NCBI RefSeq assembly: GCF_004348685.1
Contig: NZ_SMKO01000064.1
Coordinates: 1 to 45,637, forward strand
Length of the DNA: 45,637 nt
Reading direction: 5' to 3'
Source: Nonomuraea deserti
GTDB lineage: Bacteria; Actinomycetota; Actinomycetes; Streptosporangiales; Streptosporangiaceae
Part shown: in pieces, positions 1 to 8,192 of the stretch
Position numbering within the stretch: the stretch's first letter is position 1
How the letters are laid out: each line of letters starts with the position of its first letter
Program-made: the position numbers and the translations under genes
Notes under the pieces: generated by a model
Databases searched by the model: none
What the model was told of the DNA's origin: nothing
The model's input: the letters and a program-made list of their open reading frames with translations, nothing else

Positions 1-451
1 GCCCCGCCGAGACCACCGCTCCCCGGCCCCGCCGTGACCATGGCCCCACCGAAGCCATGGCCCCACGGCGCCGCCAAGATCAAGGCCTCACGGAACATCC
101 GGCCGCCTCACGACACAGAACACCCACGACATGCCGCCGCCTCACGACGCCCATGACATGCGCCATCCACAATGATCGGCCGTCCCACGCCTGACGAGCA
201 TCCGCAGGGGGAAACGCCCCAGCACGAACAGGGGACGGGAACGGGGCAGGAACCCACGGCGAACGGAATTCGGGGCGGCGTCGCGGGGGGACGATGGTCA
301 CCGATTCGGCGAAGCGGACGGCCCGGGAGGCGCCGTTGCGGCGCTCAGCCGTCTCCACCAGGTGAGCGTCTCCCTGGACGGGGCCCAGCCCCGGTCGGCG
401 GCTGGGGCCCACCTGGCCTGCCGTAAAGGACGAAGGAACCACCCCTAGGCT
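1..451. other. No supported gene; direct repeats and an imperfect hairpin
   Basis: I see no convincing gene here; open frames on both strands have unnatural Arg/Pro/Gly-rich composition and no good ribosome site. A 12-base direct repeat (CCGCCTCACGAC) lies at 103-114 and 137-148, with a partial third copy near 85. An imperfect GC-rich inverted repeat around 388-420 (GGCCCAGCC against GGCTGGGGCC) sits just before the next gene and could be a terminator for something upstream or part of the YaaA leader. Confidence 0.4.
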
Positions 452-1195
452 GTGACGGTGATGATTCTGTTGCCGCCGTCGGAGGGGAAGGCGGCGGAAG
501 GCAGCGGCCCGCCCGTGGGCGGGCTGTCGTTCCCTGCCCTGGACAGGTTTCGCAAGCGGGTGATGACCGCGCTCGTGCGGGCGTCCAAGCGCCGTGACGC
601 CATCGACGTGCTCGGTCTGACGCCGGGTCTGGCGGGCGAGCTGGCCAGGAACGTCGCGCTGAAGACGGCTCCCACGCTGCCCGCCGCCGACCTCTACACG
701 GGCGTGCTCTACGACAATCTCGGGCTGCGCACCTTGGACGGCGAGGCCTGGAGCCGCGCTGAGCAGTCGCTGCTGATCTTCTCTGGCCTCTGGGGTGTGG
801 TGCGGATCACAGACCGGATCCCGCCCTACCGCCTGTCGATGGGCGTCAATCTGCCGCCGCTCGGCGGGCTGGGCGCGTTCTGGCGGCCGCAGGTCTCGAA
901 GGTGCTGGACGGCATCCCGGGGCTGGTGGTGGATCTCCGCTCGGCCACTTACGCGAGCGCGTGGCAGCCCGGGGAGCGTTCGGTGACGGTCCGGGTGTTC
1001 AGGGACGGCAAGGTGGTCAGCCACATGGCCAAGGCCACCCGAGGCGAGATCGCCCGAGCCCTCCTGCAGCAGGACAGCACGCCCACGAGCCCCGATGAGC
1101 TGGTCAAGGTGCTCGACGCGCTGGGTTACCGCGTCGAAGCGGCGGCGCCCACGCGCGCCGGCCGGTCATGGACGCTCGACGTGCACGTCTCCTAG
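452..1195 (+). CDS. yaaA: YaaA family peroxide-stress protein
   Basis: This 247-residue protein belongs to the YaaA/DUF328 family, cytoplasmic proteins that in E. coli lower free intracellular iron during peroxide stress and bind DNA. The family signature is at the N-terminus (ILLPPSEGK, residues 5-13), followed by conserved blocks YTGVLYDNLGL, LLIFSGLWGVVRITDRIPPYRLSM and, near the C-terminus, a VVSHMAKATRGEIAR segment. Length matches the usual 240-260 residues. The start is uncertain by three codons: GTG 452, GTG 458 or ATG 461 are in frame; a purine-rich GAAGGA lies at 432-437. It is transcribed alone and converges on the sigma factor gene across a strong hairpin. Family assignment is firm; the role in this organism is inferred. 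Confidence 0.9.
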   Translation: MTVMILLPPSEGKAAEGSGPPVGGLSFPALDRFRKRVMTALVRASKRRDAIDVLGLTPGLAGELARNVALKTAPTLPAADLYTGVLYDNLGLRTLDGEAWSRAEQSLLIFSGLWGVVRITDRIPPYRLSMGVNLPPLGGLGAFWRPQVSKVLDGIPGLVVDLRSATYASAWQPGERSVTVRVFRDGKVVSHMAKATRGEIARALLQQDSTPTSPDELVKVLDALGYRVEAAAPTRAGRSWTLDVHVS

Positions 1196-1244
1196 CCGAC
1201 CCCCCGAACGCACACGTCTCGCGAACCCACCGCCGGATACGACG

Positions 1245-1282
1245 CCGCCGCCCCGCTCGGACGGGTCCGGGCGGGGCGGCGG
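1245..1282. terminator. Bidirectional terminator hairpin between yaaA and the sigma factor gene
   Basis: A perfect 12-bp stem (1245-1256 with 1271-1282) continues, after one T-G pair, into a 5-bp inner stem (CGGAC/GTCCG) closed by a 2-base loop. It lies between the stops of two convergent genes, 49 bases after yaaA and 15 bases after the sigma gene stop. There is no T-run, as is usual in high-GC actinobacteria. Confidence 0.75.
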
Positions 1283-1296
1283 GGTGATGCGGTCGA

Positions 1297-2949
1297 TCAG
1301 TCCAGGTAGTCGCGCAGGACCTGGGAGCGGGACGGGTGGCGCAGCTTGGACATGGTCTTCGACTCGATCTGGCGGATGCGCTCACGGGTGACCCCGTAAA
1401 CCTTGCCGATCTCGTCGAGCGTCTTCGGCTGGCCGTCGGTGAGCCCGAAGCGCATCGAGACGACGCCCGCCTCCCGCTCCGACAACGTGTCGAGAACGGA
1501 GTGCAGCTGCTCCTGGAGCAGCGTGAAGCTGACGGCGTCGGCCGGGACGATGGCCTCGGAGTCTTCGATGAGGTCACCGAATTCGCTGTCGCCCTCCTCA
1601 CCCAGCGGGGTGTGGAGGGAGATGGGCTCGCGGCCGTATTTCTGGACCTCGACGACCTTCTCGGGCGTCATGTCGAGCTCGCGGGCCAGCTCTTCCGGCG
1701 TGGGCTCGCGGCCGAGGTCCTGCAGCATCTGCCGCTGGACGCGGGCCAGCTTGTTGATCACTTCGACCATGTGGACCGGGATGCGGATGGTCCGCGCCTG
1801 GTCGGCCATGGCACGCGTGATCGCCTGCCGGATCCACCACGTGGCGTAGGTGGAGAACTTGTAGCCCTTGGTATAGTCGAACTTCTCGACAGCCCTGATC
1901 AGGCCCAGGTTGCCTTCCTGGATCAGGTCGAGGAACAGCATGCCGCGGCCGGTGTAGCGCTTGGCCAGCGAGACCACGAGCCGGAGGTTGGCCTCCAGCA
2001 GGTGGTTCTTCGCGCGGCGGCCGTCTTCGGCGATCCACTCCAGCTCGGCTTTGACATCGACGGGGAGCCCTTCGGCCTCGCCGCCGCCGAGCTGCTCCTC
2101 GGCGAACAGGCCCGCCTCGATGCGCTTGGCCAGCTCGACCTCCTGCTCGGCGTTGAGCAGGGGGACCTTGCCGATCTGCTTGAGGTAGTCCTTCACCGGG
2201 TCGGCGGTGGCACCGGCGGCGGCGACCTGCGCCACCGGGGCGTCATCGTCGTCGTCGGAGAGGATGAGGACTTCTTCCTCGGTCTTCTCCACCGTGACCT
2301 CGGCGGCCTTGGGCTCCTCGGCTTCGTCGTCGGTGTCGGAGTCACCCTCCGCGTCGGAGTCGCCCTCGGCGACGATCTCCTCGTCGTCGACTTCGATGTC
2401 TTCGAGGTCTTCCAGCTCTACGTCGCCGTCGAGCTCGATGTCCTCGTCGTCTCCGTCGGCCCGCGGGGCCTCGGGTGCCTTCGGCTTGGTCTCGGCAGGC
2501 CCAGCGTCCTTCGGCTCGGCCTTCTTGGCGGCGGCGGCGGCCGCGGCCTTCTTCGCCGCCGGAGCGGCCTTCTTGGCAGGGGCCGCCTTCTTGGCGGCCG
2601 GCTCGACTTCAGCGGTGCCCACGACCGCGGTCACGGTCTCGGGCTGCTGCTCTTTGGCGGCCGCCGCCGTCTTGGTCTTGACGGGGGCGGCGGTGCGGCG
2701 CTTTGCTGGACCACGAGACTTCTTCGGCGCAGCCGAATCCGCGGCGGTCACCACCACGGTCACGCCCTCTTTGCTGAGGTTCCGCAAGAACGCGGCGGCG
2801 TGCGACATGGGGATGTCCGCCTCCTCGAAGGCCTGACGGACATCCTCAGACTCGAGGAAACCCTGCGAGCGCCCACGCTCGAGCAGTCGCTGAATGACGG
2901 GCTCGTTCAGCTCTTGTGGCTTCGAGCGAGTCGAACTTGCAGGCGACAC
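1297..2949 (-). CDS. sigA: Principal RNA polymerase sigma factor (RpoD/HrdB/SigA family)
   Basis: This is the primary sigma-70 factor that directs RNA polymerase to housekeeping promoters. After a conserved N-terminal segment (residues 10-70) comes a low-complexity linker of about 170 residues: first Ala/Lys-rich (repeated AAPAKK units), then very acidic (Asp/Glu runs). Region 1.2 begins near residue 249 (DPVKDYLKQIGKVPLL), region 2 lies at about 316-390 with the LIQEGNLGLIRAVEKFDY and YATWWIRQAITRA motifs, and region 4 occupies the last 65 residues with the helix-turn-helix VTRERIRQIESK. I place the start at GTG 2949 because GAGAGG lies 5 bases upstream; the frame stays open for 60 more codons but that extension is not protein-like. 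The resulting 550 residues are typical of HrdB-type proteins. The leader to 3191 is about 240 bases with no promoter I would commit to. Confidence 0.95.
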   Translation of the reverse strand: MSPASSTRSKPQELNEPVIQRLLERGRSQGFLESEDVRQAFEEADIPMSHAAAFLRNLSKEGVTVVVTAADSAAPKKSRGPAKRRTAAPVKTKTAAAAKEQQPETVTAVVGTAEVEPAAKKAAPAKKAAPAAKKAAAAAAAKKAEPKDAGPAETKPKAPEAPRADGDDEDIELDGDVELEDLEDIEVDDEEIVAEGDSDAEGDSDTDDEAEEPKAAEVTVEKTEEEVLILSDDDDDAPVAQVAAAGATADPVKDYLKQIGKVPLLNAEQEVELAKRIEAGLFAEEQLGGGEAEGLPVDVKAELEWIAEDGRRAKNHLLEANLRLVVSLAKRYTGRGMLFLDLIQEGNLGLIRAVEKFDYTKGYKFSTYATWWIRQAITRAMADQARTIRIPVHMVEVINKLARVQRQMLQDLGREPTPEELARELDMTPEKVVEVQKYGREPISLHTPLGEEGDSEFGDLIEDSEAIVPADAVSFTLLQEQLHSVLDTLSEREAGVVSMRFGLTDGQPKTLDEIGKVYGVTRERIRQIESKTMSKLRHPSRSQVLRDYLD

Positions 2950-3191
2950 GAACACCTCTCGAACGAACGCGTGGCGACAATGGACCCAGATGCCCGCTGG
3001 GGGGCTGTTGCCTCTCTCGGAGATCGGTGAGGCCGTGCGGACCGCGACGGACCTGCACAGCATTGTGGCACGACCCCGCACTCCATACGGCCACCTCCCG
3101 GCGGTTGACCTCCACCCTAGGCCGACCAAGACAGTAGTGCGTACGTAAGCGGGGCACCGATACCCGAAAGCAACCGTTATGACTGTTTCAT

Positions 3192-5285
3192 TCAGTCACT
3201 CTTCGTGGCTGGCGGCACGTGAATTGCTAGCGCGGTAACGTCATCATCTTGTTCATATCCAGACAACATCCGGTCAACCAGGAAGTCCAGCAACATGTGA
3301 GGACTACTCACGACCTCAGGCGGCGCTTCGGTCACAACACTGCAAATCTCTGCGAGACCGGCATCCAGCCCGCGCTTCCTGTTCTCCACGAGCCCGTCGG
3401 AGTAGAGCACGGCGGTATGGCCGGGCGGCACCACGAACCGGAACTGCCTACGGCTGGTCGGCCAGCCTAGCGGAGTGCCGGGCTCTGCGTCGCACAGGAT
3501 CGCCGTGCCCTGGGGCGAAACCAGCACGGGCGGCGGATGCCCGGCCATGGCCAGCGTGCCCTCACCGGTGACGGGCTCGACGACCATGTAGGCCAGGGTC
3601 GTGACCTGCTCTTCCTCTTCCGTGGCCTCGAAGACCCGGTCGAGCCCGGTGAGCACGGCCGCGGGCGGCGGGTTGGTCAGCGCCAGGGCCCGCATGGCGT
3701 TGCGGATGCGGCCCATGCCGGCGGCGGCCTTGACGCCCTTGCCCATGACGTCGCCCACGACCGCCGCGACACGCCCGTCCTGCAGGACGAACGCGTCGTA
3801 CCAGTCGCCGCCGACCTGGACGTGGCGGCTGCCCGAGCGGAAGCGCTGAGCCAGCACGAGGCCCTTGACCACCGGCAGGCGGTCGGGCAGCAGGCTGCGC
3901 TGCAGCGTCTCGGCGGTGCGGTGCTCGCGCTCGAACAGCGTGGCCCGCTCGACCGCCAGGGCGCACTGGCCGGCCAGCGCCTCCAGGAAGACGCCGTCCT
4001 CCTGGGAGATCTTCTGGGGCCGGGTGAAGGAGAATCGGAGCGCTCCCAAAGCCCGTCCGGCGGCCAGCAGCGGCAGCCCCACCCAGGCGCGCTCGTCGCT
4101 GTGGGCGAGGTAGTTGCCCAGGACTTCCTCGTCGCCGCCCGCCTCCAGCAGCTGGGCCTTCAGCGACTCGGGAGACTCGGCGAAGACCGGCCTGCGGCTG
4201 TTGACCGCCATGGTCATCACGCTGGAGCTGGACAGCGGGATCTCCTCGCCGGAGGGGCCGGACGCCTCGGGGATGCCCTCGCCGTTGATCAGCTTGAGCG
4301 CGGCCCTGTCGGTGTCGAGCAGCGCCACCGCCGAGCGGTCGGCGGCCAGGGCGGTGCGGCCCACGTCGATGATGACCTGGACAACCTGCTCGACGGTCAG
4401 CGCCTCGGCGAGCATGGCGGTGGCGCCCTGCAGCCGGGCGGTGCGCAGGGCGGCGGCGCCGAGCTGGTCGGTCAGCCTGCCGCGCATCTCCTCGGCCTCG
4501 CGCTGCGGGGTCACGTCGGTGTTGGCGCCGACCCACTCGACGACCCGGCCGTGGCGGATGATCGGCACGGCCCGCACCTCGAAGTGGCGGTAGCCGCTGG
4601 CACGGGTGCGCACGCGGTAGTTCCACTCGAACATGGTGCGCCCGCGCAGCGCCTCCCTCCAGGCCTCCTCGGTCTGCTGGCTCTCCTCCGGATGCACGAC
4701 GTCCAGCCAGCCGTTGGCGAGGTATTCCTCCAGGCCCTGGCCGGTGATGGCGCGCCACTGCGGCGCGTCCTCGACGACCGCGCCCGTGGGCGAGGTGATC
4801 CACACCAGCTGCGACTGCGCCTCGACCAGCGAGCGGTAGCGCTCCTCGCTGCGGCGCAGCGCCTCCTCGGTCTGGCGGCTCTCGGTCACGTCGAGCCCGA
4901 TCAGCGCGATCGCCCGCAGCTCGCCGGCGTCGTCGTGGACCGGCGAGAACGACAGCGACCAGTGCCGGGTGTCGCCCTCCGCCGACCGCACGCGCACGCG
5001 GCCCTCGGTGACCGGCGCGTCGCTCTCGATGACGGCCTGCACGGCATGCGTGATGATCTGGCTCAGGTCGGCGGCCAGCACCTCGACGGGCTGCCGGCCC
5101 GCCATGCGCTCCGCGGGCACGCCGACGACGTCGCTGAAGACGTCGTTGACCCGCTGGACGCGGCCGTCGGCGTCGAAGAACGCGAAGGCGAACTCTGCCT
5201 CCGACAGCATGCCCTTGAAGAGGGCGGAGTCTGAGATGTCCACATCCGACTCCCGGGGACGGGGAACGGAGGTCTCGGCGCTCAT
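3192..5285 (-). CDS. PAS-PAS-GAF-SpoIIE (PP2C-type) serine phosphatase
   Basis: This 697-residue soluble protein is a sensor phosphatase of the RsbU/SpoIIE type. Such proteins dephosphorylate anti-anti-sigma factors in partner-switching pathways. Order: PAS domain 1 (about residues 20-140), PAS domain 2 (150-265, with the WNYRVRTRASGYRHFEVRAVPI PAC region), a short coiled-coil linker, a GAF domain (305-455) and a C-terminal PPM phosphatase domain (480-690). The phosphatase keeps its metal-binding signatures: GGDWYD, VVGDVMGKG, AGHPPPVL, LYSDGLVE and QDDDVTALA. There is no HATPase (RsbW-like) domain, so it is a phosphatase only. The start at ATG 5285 has a clear GGAGGTG 7 bases upstream; an in-frame 39-codon extension is rejected. 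No anti-sigma or STAS partner is encoded nearby, so the target is unknown. Confidence 0.9.
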   Translation of the reverse strand: MSAETSVPRPRESDVDISDSALFKGMLSEAEFAFAFFDADGRVQRVNDVFSDVVGVPAERMAGRQPVEVLAADLSQIITHAVQAVIESDAPVTEGRVRVRSAEGDTRHWSLSFSPVHDDAGELRAIALIGLDVTESRQTEEALRRSEERYRSLVEAQSQLVWITSPTGAVVEDAPQWRAITGQGLEEYLANGWLDVVHPEESQQTEEAWREALRGRTMFEWNYRVRTRASGYRHFEVRAVPIIRHGRVVEWVGANTDVTPQREAEEMRGRLTDQLGAAALRTARLQGATAMLAEALTVEQVVQVIIDVGRTALAADRSAVALLDTDRAALKLINGEGIPEASGPSGEEIPLSSSSVMTMAVNSRRPVFAESPESLKAQLLEAGGDEEVLGNYLAHSDERAWVGLPLLAAGRALGALRFSFTRPQKISQEDGVFLEALAGQCALAVERATLFEREHRTAETLQRSLLPDRLPVVKGLVLAQRFRSGSRHVQVGGDWYDAFVLQDGRVAAVVGDVMGKGVKAAAGMGRIRNAMRALALTNPPPAAVLTGLDRVFEATEEEEQVTTLAYMVVEPVTGEGTLAMAGHPPPVLVSPQGTAILCDAEPGTPLGWPTSRRQFRFVVPPGHTAVLYSDGLVENRKRGLDAGLAEICSVVTEAPPEVVSSPHMLLDFLVDRMLSGYEQDDDVTALAIHVPPATKSD

Positions 5286-5529
5286 GGTCGGCACCTCCGT
5301 CGCGTGCCAGGGTCTCCCACGCGGCACATCTCCATAATCGTGTATCGGCGTAGCGCAGCTCCGGGCGACCGGATCCTGCAGTACATCATCGGCGATGGGC
5401 ACGCGCGGACGGAAGCCCCCGCCGGTGCCCGGTCGCCTCTAGGGTCTACGCATCCTGTCAAAGTCGCTCCACTTTGCGCAGCAAGATCAGGTTACCGCGC
5501 CCGATTGCCGGGACGCTTGCCCGCCACGG

Positions 5530-6099
5530 CTATCGGGCCTTGGCCGCGCGCTTGGCCTCTTGCTTGGCGGCGCGCACCCGGCCCAGACTGTCGGCGTCGA
5601 CCACGTCGGCGACCGATCTGTGTGCACCCTCCTCGCCGTAGAGTCCGGCTGCCTCTCGCCAGCCTGACGGCTGGACCTCCAGCTGCTTCCCCAGCAATGC
5701 CAAGAAAATCTGGGCCTTCTGCTTGCCGTATCCCGGAAGGGCGTTCAGTCGTTTGAACAGGTCCTTGCCGTCGGTGGCCTCGGCCCAGATCCGCTCGGGC
5801 CTGCCGTCGTAGTGTTCCACCAGGTAGGCCGCGAGCTGCTGGATGCGGCCCGCCATCGCCTTGGGATAGCGGTGCACGGCCGGCGGCTGGGCCAGCAGCG
5901 CGGCGAACTCCTCCGGCTCGTAGGAGGCGAGCTCCTCGGCGGTGAGGTCGTGACCCAGCCGCTGAGAGATGGTGTGAGGCCCCGTGAACGCCCACTCCAT
6001 GGGGATCTGCTGGTCGAGCAGCATGCCGACGAGCAGGGCGAGCGGGCTGCGGCCGAGGAGCTCGTCTGCCTCGCTCCGCTGGGCGAGCTGGATGCGCAT
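5530..6099 (-). CDS. HhH-GPD-type base-excision repair protein
   Basis: The 189-residue product resembles the HhH-GPD DNA glycosylase superfamily, specifically the short actinobacterial subgroup with the N-terminal block LLVGMLLDQQIPMEWAFTGP. A helix-hairpin-helix lies near the middle (LNALPGYGKQKAQIFLALLG, about residues 110-130). The C-terminus is basic (KQEAKRAAKAR). No cysteine cluster for an iron-sulfur centre is present, unlike MutY and endonuclease III, and I could not assign the catalytic Asp/Lys with confidence, so lesion specificity is open. I chose ATG 6099, where family similarity begins; the upstream Shine-Dalgarno match is poor. It is a single gene, divergent from the small ORF at 6254. 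Confidence 0.75.
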   Translation of the reverse strand: MRIQLAQRSEADELLGRSPLALLVGMLLDQQIPMEWAFTGPHTISQRLGHDLTAEELASYEPEEFAALLAQPPAVHRYPKAMAGRIQQLAAYLVEHYDGRPERIWAEATDGKDLFKRLNALPGYGKQKAQIFLALLGKQLEVQPSGWREAAGLYGEEGAHRSVADVVDADSLGRVRAAKQEAKRAAKAR

Positions 6100-6156
6100 G
6101 GAGACAGCTTCGCATGAAAGGGCACCGGGTGAAGTGAACACAGGCGTCGTGGAGGC

Positions 6157-6162
6157 TTGACA
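6157..6162 (+). promoter_or_regulatory. Possible -35 element upstream of the small helical protein gene
   Basis: A consensus TTGACA lies about 92 bases before ATG 6254, in the divergent region. At a 17-18 base spacing the -10 region (GGAATG/GAATGA) is poor, so this is only half supported. An imperfect inverted repeat (CCTAGGG, 5-base loop, CCTTAGG) at about 6212-6231 follows it and could be an operator. Confidence 0.3.
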
Positions 6163-6253
6163 CCCGTCCGAGAAAGGGTGGAATGAGAGCGCAAGTCGCC
6201 CTGCAGACGTTCCTAGGGGTTTGCCCTTAGGTCTCCAGAGGAATCTCACTCCT

Positions 6254-6478
6254 ATGCTCGCTCTGGCCACACGGTTCCTGCGCGAACCGGTCAGTCTCAG
6301 GCTGGCCGAAGAGTTCCTGACCGTACCCGTGGACACGATCGACCGCTGCGTGGCCGACGTGTGCGCGTGTGCGCAGCATCTGGGCGTCACCGCGACCCCG
6401 GAGATCGTGGAACGCATCGCCCGCGAGCACCTGCTCGCGATCGTGAACTCCGCGCCTCCGCCGCGGAGCTCCCGTTGA
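6254..6478 (+). CDS. Small helical protein, possible three-helix-bundle dimerization domain
   Basis: The 74-residue product has alternating amphipathic helices (LRLAEEFLTVP, DTIDRCVADVCACAQHLG, TPEIVERIAREHLLAIV) and no signal peptide or membrane segment. The layout resembles short actinobacterial proteins annotated as three-helix-bundle dimerization domain proteins, in which a central 'VP..TID..V' turn separates helices; this is pattern resemblance only. ATG 6254 is chosen with AGAGGA about 11 bases upstream. GC at third codon positions is high, supporting real coding. No function can be assigned. Confidence 0.55.
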   Translation: MLALATRFLREPVSLRLAEEFLTVPVDTIDRCVADVCACAQHLGVTATPEIVERIAREHLLAIVNSAPPPRSSR

Positions 6479-6616
6479 CGTGACGTCGCAAGCGTCCTGC
6501 GGCGTGTTCCCGCAGGGCGCGGGACGCGGGTCACCGGCATGACCCTCCGATAACATCGGGGTCACCGGGCCGTGTTCTCCGCACCGTTCGCGCCTGGAAT
6601 ACGAGAGAGTGAGGGT

Positions 6617-8167
6617 GTGCGCCGACACCGACGAGATCCCCGGGAGAGCACTCCGCCCGACGACGTGTTCAAGGAGATGGTGCAGGCGGCTCGAGAGCTG
6701 CTCGCCGTACGCACTCCCCTGGACGCGGAGCTGATGGTCTCCGACATGATCGGGGCCTGGTGGGGCCGGCGGGTCCGCGGCGGCGACGTGGAGCAGGTGC
6801 TCGGTGAGGGGCTGGTCGACTACGCGGCCAAGGCCGGCACGCCGGCCTCGCTGACCCTCCTGATGTGCCTGGCCTACCTCGGCACGGCACGCCAGGGCGC
6901 CAAGGCCGAGGGCGCGGCGCTCGCGATGATGGAGTCGGGGGTGGCCAGGCCGGGCTGGGCCGACCGGGTGGGCGCGGTGAAACCGGCCGGCTGCTACGTC
7001 TCCCGCGACGCCTACGGCGACCAGGACACGGTGATCTGCACGTTCTCCTACCGGTGGAACGACGGCGAGCCCCCGGCCGACCGCCACGCGCTCGTCATGG
7101 TCGTCGACTACAACATGAGCGGCATGACCCGCGACGCCTGGGTCTCCTCCCAGGTCGACAAGCTGCTCGAGCAGGCCAGGGCCGAGGCGGCGGGCAACCC
7201 GATGCTGCTGTTCGAGGAGATCCAGCCGGAGCAGGCCAGGGCGCTGCTGGAGTCGGCGATGAAGGCCACGAAGGAGCCCAAGACCCCGCCGCCGGTGAGC
7301 GACAGCTACAGCGCCTACCACGCGTTCGCCAGGGCCAGGCTGAAGGCGCTGCCGCCCGGGCGCAAGCGGCCGGCGCCCCTGCACATCGAGGCGCCCTACA
7401 GCAGGGAGCGGCGGGCCATGCTGGCGGCGGAGTTCCTGGCCTCCGACGCGGCCGAGCACCTGTCCGACCCCTCGGCCGCCTCCCGCTGCGCCGACCACAT
7501 CATCGACTACGGCTGCGAGCAGGACTTCAACCGGCCGCTGCGGGTCAGCCCCACCAAGTGCGAGACGTTCCTGCTCGACTGGCTGCCGCGCAAGGTGATG
7601 CTGAGCGTGGCGGAGCAGGAGGCGATGCCGCACGTGCTGGCGGCGTGGGTGCGCTTCGCCGCCCACCGCACGGGCCTGCCCGAGCAGGGGCTGAAGGCCA
7701 CGCTCGACGCGGTGTGGGAGGCCATCGGCAAGTTCCCCGAGGCCTACCGGGATCCGACCTCGTTCGGCCTCGACCGGCCGCTGCTGGAGCGCCTGCTGCC
7801 GGACGGCGACCTGTCGGCGCTGGCCAGGCGGGTCTTCGCCTTCCCCTTCCTGCAGGGCACGCACAACGGCGTCGACCTCGACCACCTCAATCCCGCCGAC
7901 GAGGCCGACCGCCGCACGCTGCTCGAGATCGACCACGGCGGCGCGATCGATCAGGAGCACCTGGCCTGGCACGAGGAGATCGCCACGCGGCTGTGGGAGG
8001 GCGACCCTCCGCAGTTGTGGGAGGCCGCGCAGCGCCTGCTCGACCTCGGGCACGACCGCCACGACGTGCTCCACGTGCTGATCGAGATCGCCGAGCGGAT
8101 AGGCGGCGACCCGGAAGAGCTCGCGGCGGCTCTCGACGACATCGCCGACATTCCCGACGAGATCTAG
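6617..8167 (+). CDS. Conserved actinobacterial protein of unknown function
   Basis: The product is about 516 residues, soluble and acidic, with no signal peptide. I do not recognise an enzyme motif. The N-terminal part is helical; the central part has an aromatic segment near residues 115-160 (CYVSRDAYGDQDTVICTFSYRW) followed by DRHALVMVVDYNMSGMTRDAW. The C-terminal 60 residues (ARLWEGDPPQLWEAAQRLL then HDVLHVLIEIAERI) resemble DUF1841-type domains, helical His-rich modules that often end longer proteins. I prefer GTG 6617 (GAGAGAG about 7 bases upstream); a GTG at 6572 would add 15 residues. It precedes the thioesterase operon by 21 bases, but that operon has its own likely promoter. Confidence 0.7.
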   Translation: MRRHRRDPRESTPPDDVFKEMVQAARELLAVRTPLDAELMVSDMIGAWWGRRVRGGDVEQVLGEGLVDYAAKAGTPASLTLLMCLAYLGTARQGAKAEGAALAMMESGVARPGWADRVGAVKPAGCYVSRDAYGDQDTVICTFSYRWNDGEPPADRHALVMVVDYNMSGMTRDAWVSSQVDKLLEQARAEAAGNPMLLFEEIQPEQARALLESAMKATKEPKTPPPVSDSYSAYHAFARARLKALPPGRKRPAPLHIEAPYSRERRAMLAAEFLASDAAEHLSDPSAASRCADHIIDYGCEQDFNRPLRVSPTKCETFLLDWLPRKVMLSVAEQEAMPHVLAAWVRFAAHRTGLPEQGLKATLDAVWEAIGKFPEAYRDPTSFGLDRPLLERLLPDGDLSALARRVFAFPFLQGTHNGVDLDHLNPADEADRRTLLEIDHGGAIDQEHLAWHEEIATRLWEGDPPQLWEAAQRLLDLGHDRHDVLHVLIEIAERIGGDPEELAAALDDIADIPDEI

Positions 8168-8171
8168 CGCG

Positions 8172-8192
8172 CCATAGAATTTCGTTCTATGG
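8172..8192 (+). promoter_or_regulatory. Leaderless promoter -10 within a perfect palindrome at the thioesterase start
   Basis: A perfect 8-bp inverted repeat, CCATAGAA-N5-TTCTATGG, spans 8172-8192 and includes the ATG start (8189-8191). Its left arm contains TAGAAT (8175-8180), a good -10 hexamer placed 8 bases before the start, as in leaderless actinobacterial transcripts. No clear -35 is seen. A near-identical arrangement precedes the hydrolase gene at 26999. A repressor bound here would block both transcription and the start codon. Confidence 0.6.

Noticed and set aside
172..426. 84-residue frame before yaaA
   Set aside because: No ribosome site, Gly/Pro/Arg-rich, and it covers the inverted repeat.
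80..1024. 314-residue minus-strand frame opposite yaaA
   Set aside because: Composition is Arg/His/Gln-rich without any family motif; it is the antisense shadow of the YaaA gene.
1336..3030. 564-residue plus-strand frame opposite the sigma factor
   Set aside because: It mirrors the sigma gene in antisense; the low-complexity GLGLLG runs reflect the Ala/Lys linker codons.
2950..3129. 60-codon N-terminal extension of the sigma factor
   Set aside because: No Shine-Dalgarno sequence and no protein-like features; GTG 2949 has GAGAGG at proper spacing.
5456..5461. TTGACA on the minus strand before the phosphatase gene as a promoter
   Set aside because: No acceptable -10 at 16-18 bases; TAGACC and TAGAGG lie too close.
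8172..8192. Assignment of the TAGAAT-N3-GTTCTA palindrome to KstR
   Set aside because: The KstR consensus has one base less between half-sites and no steroid genes are present; only a TetR-like resemblance is claimed.
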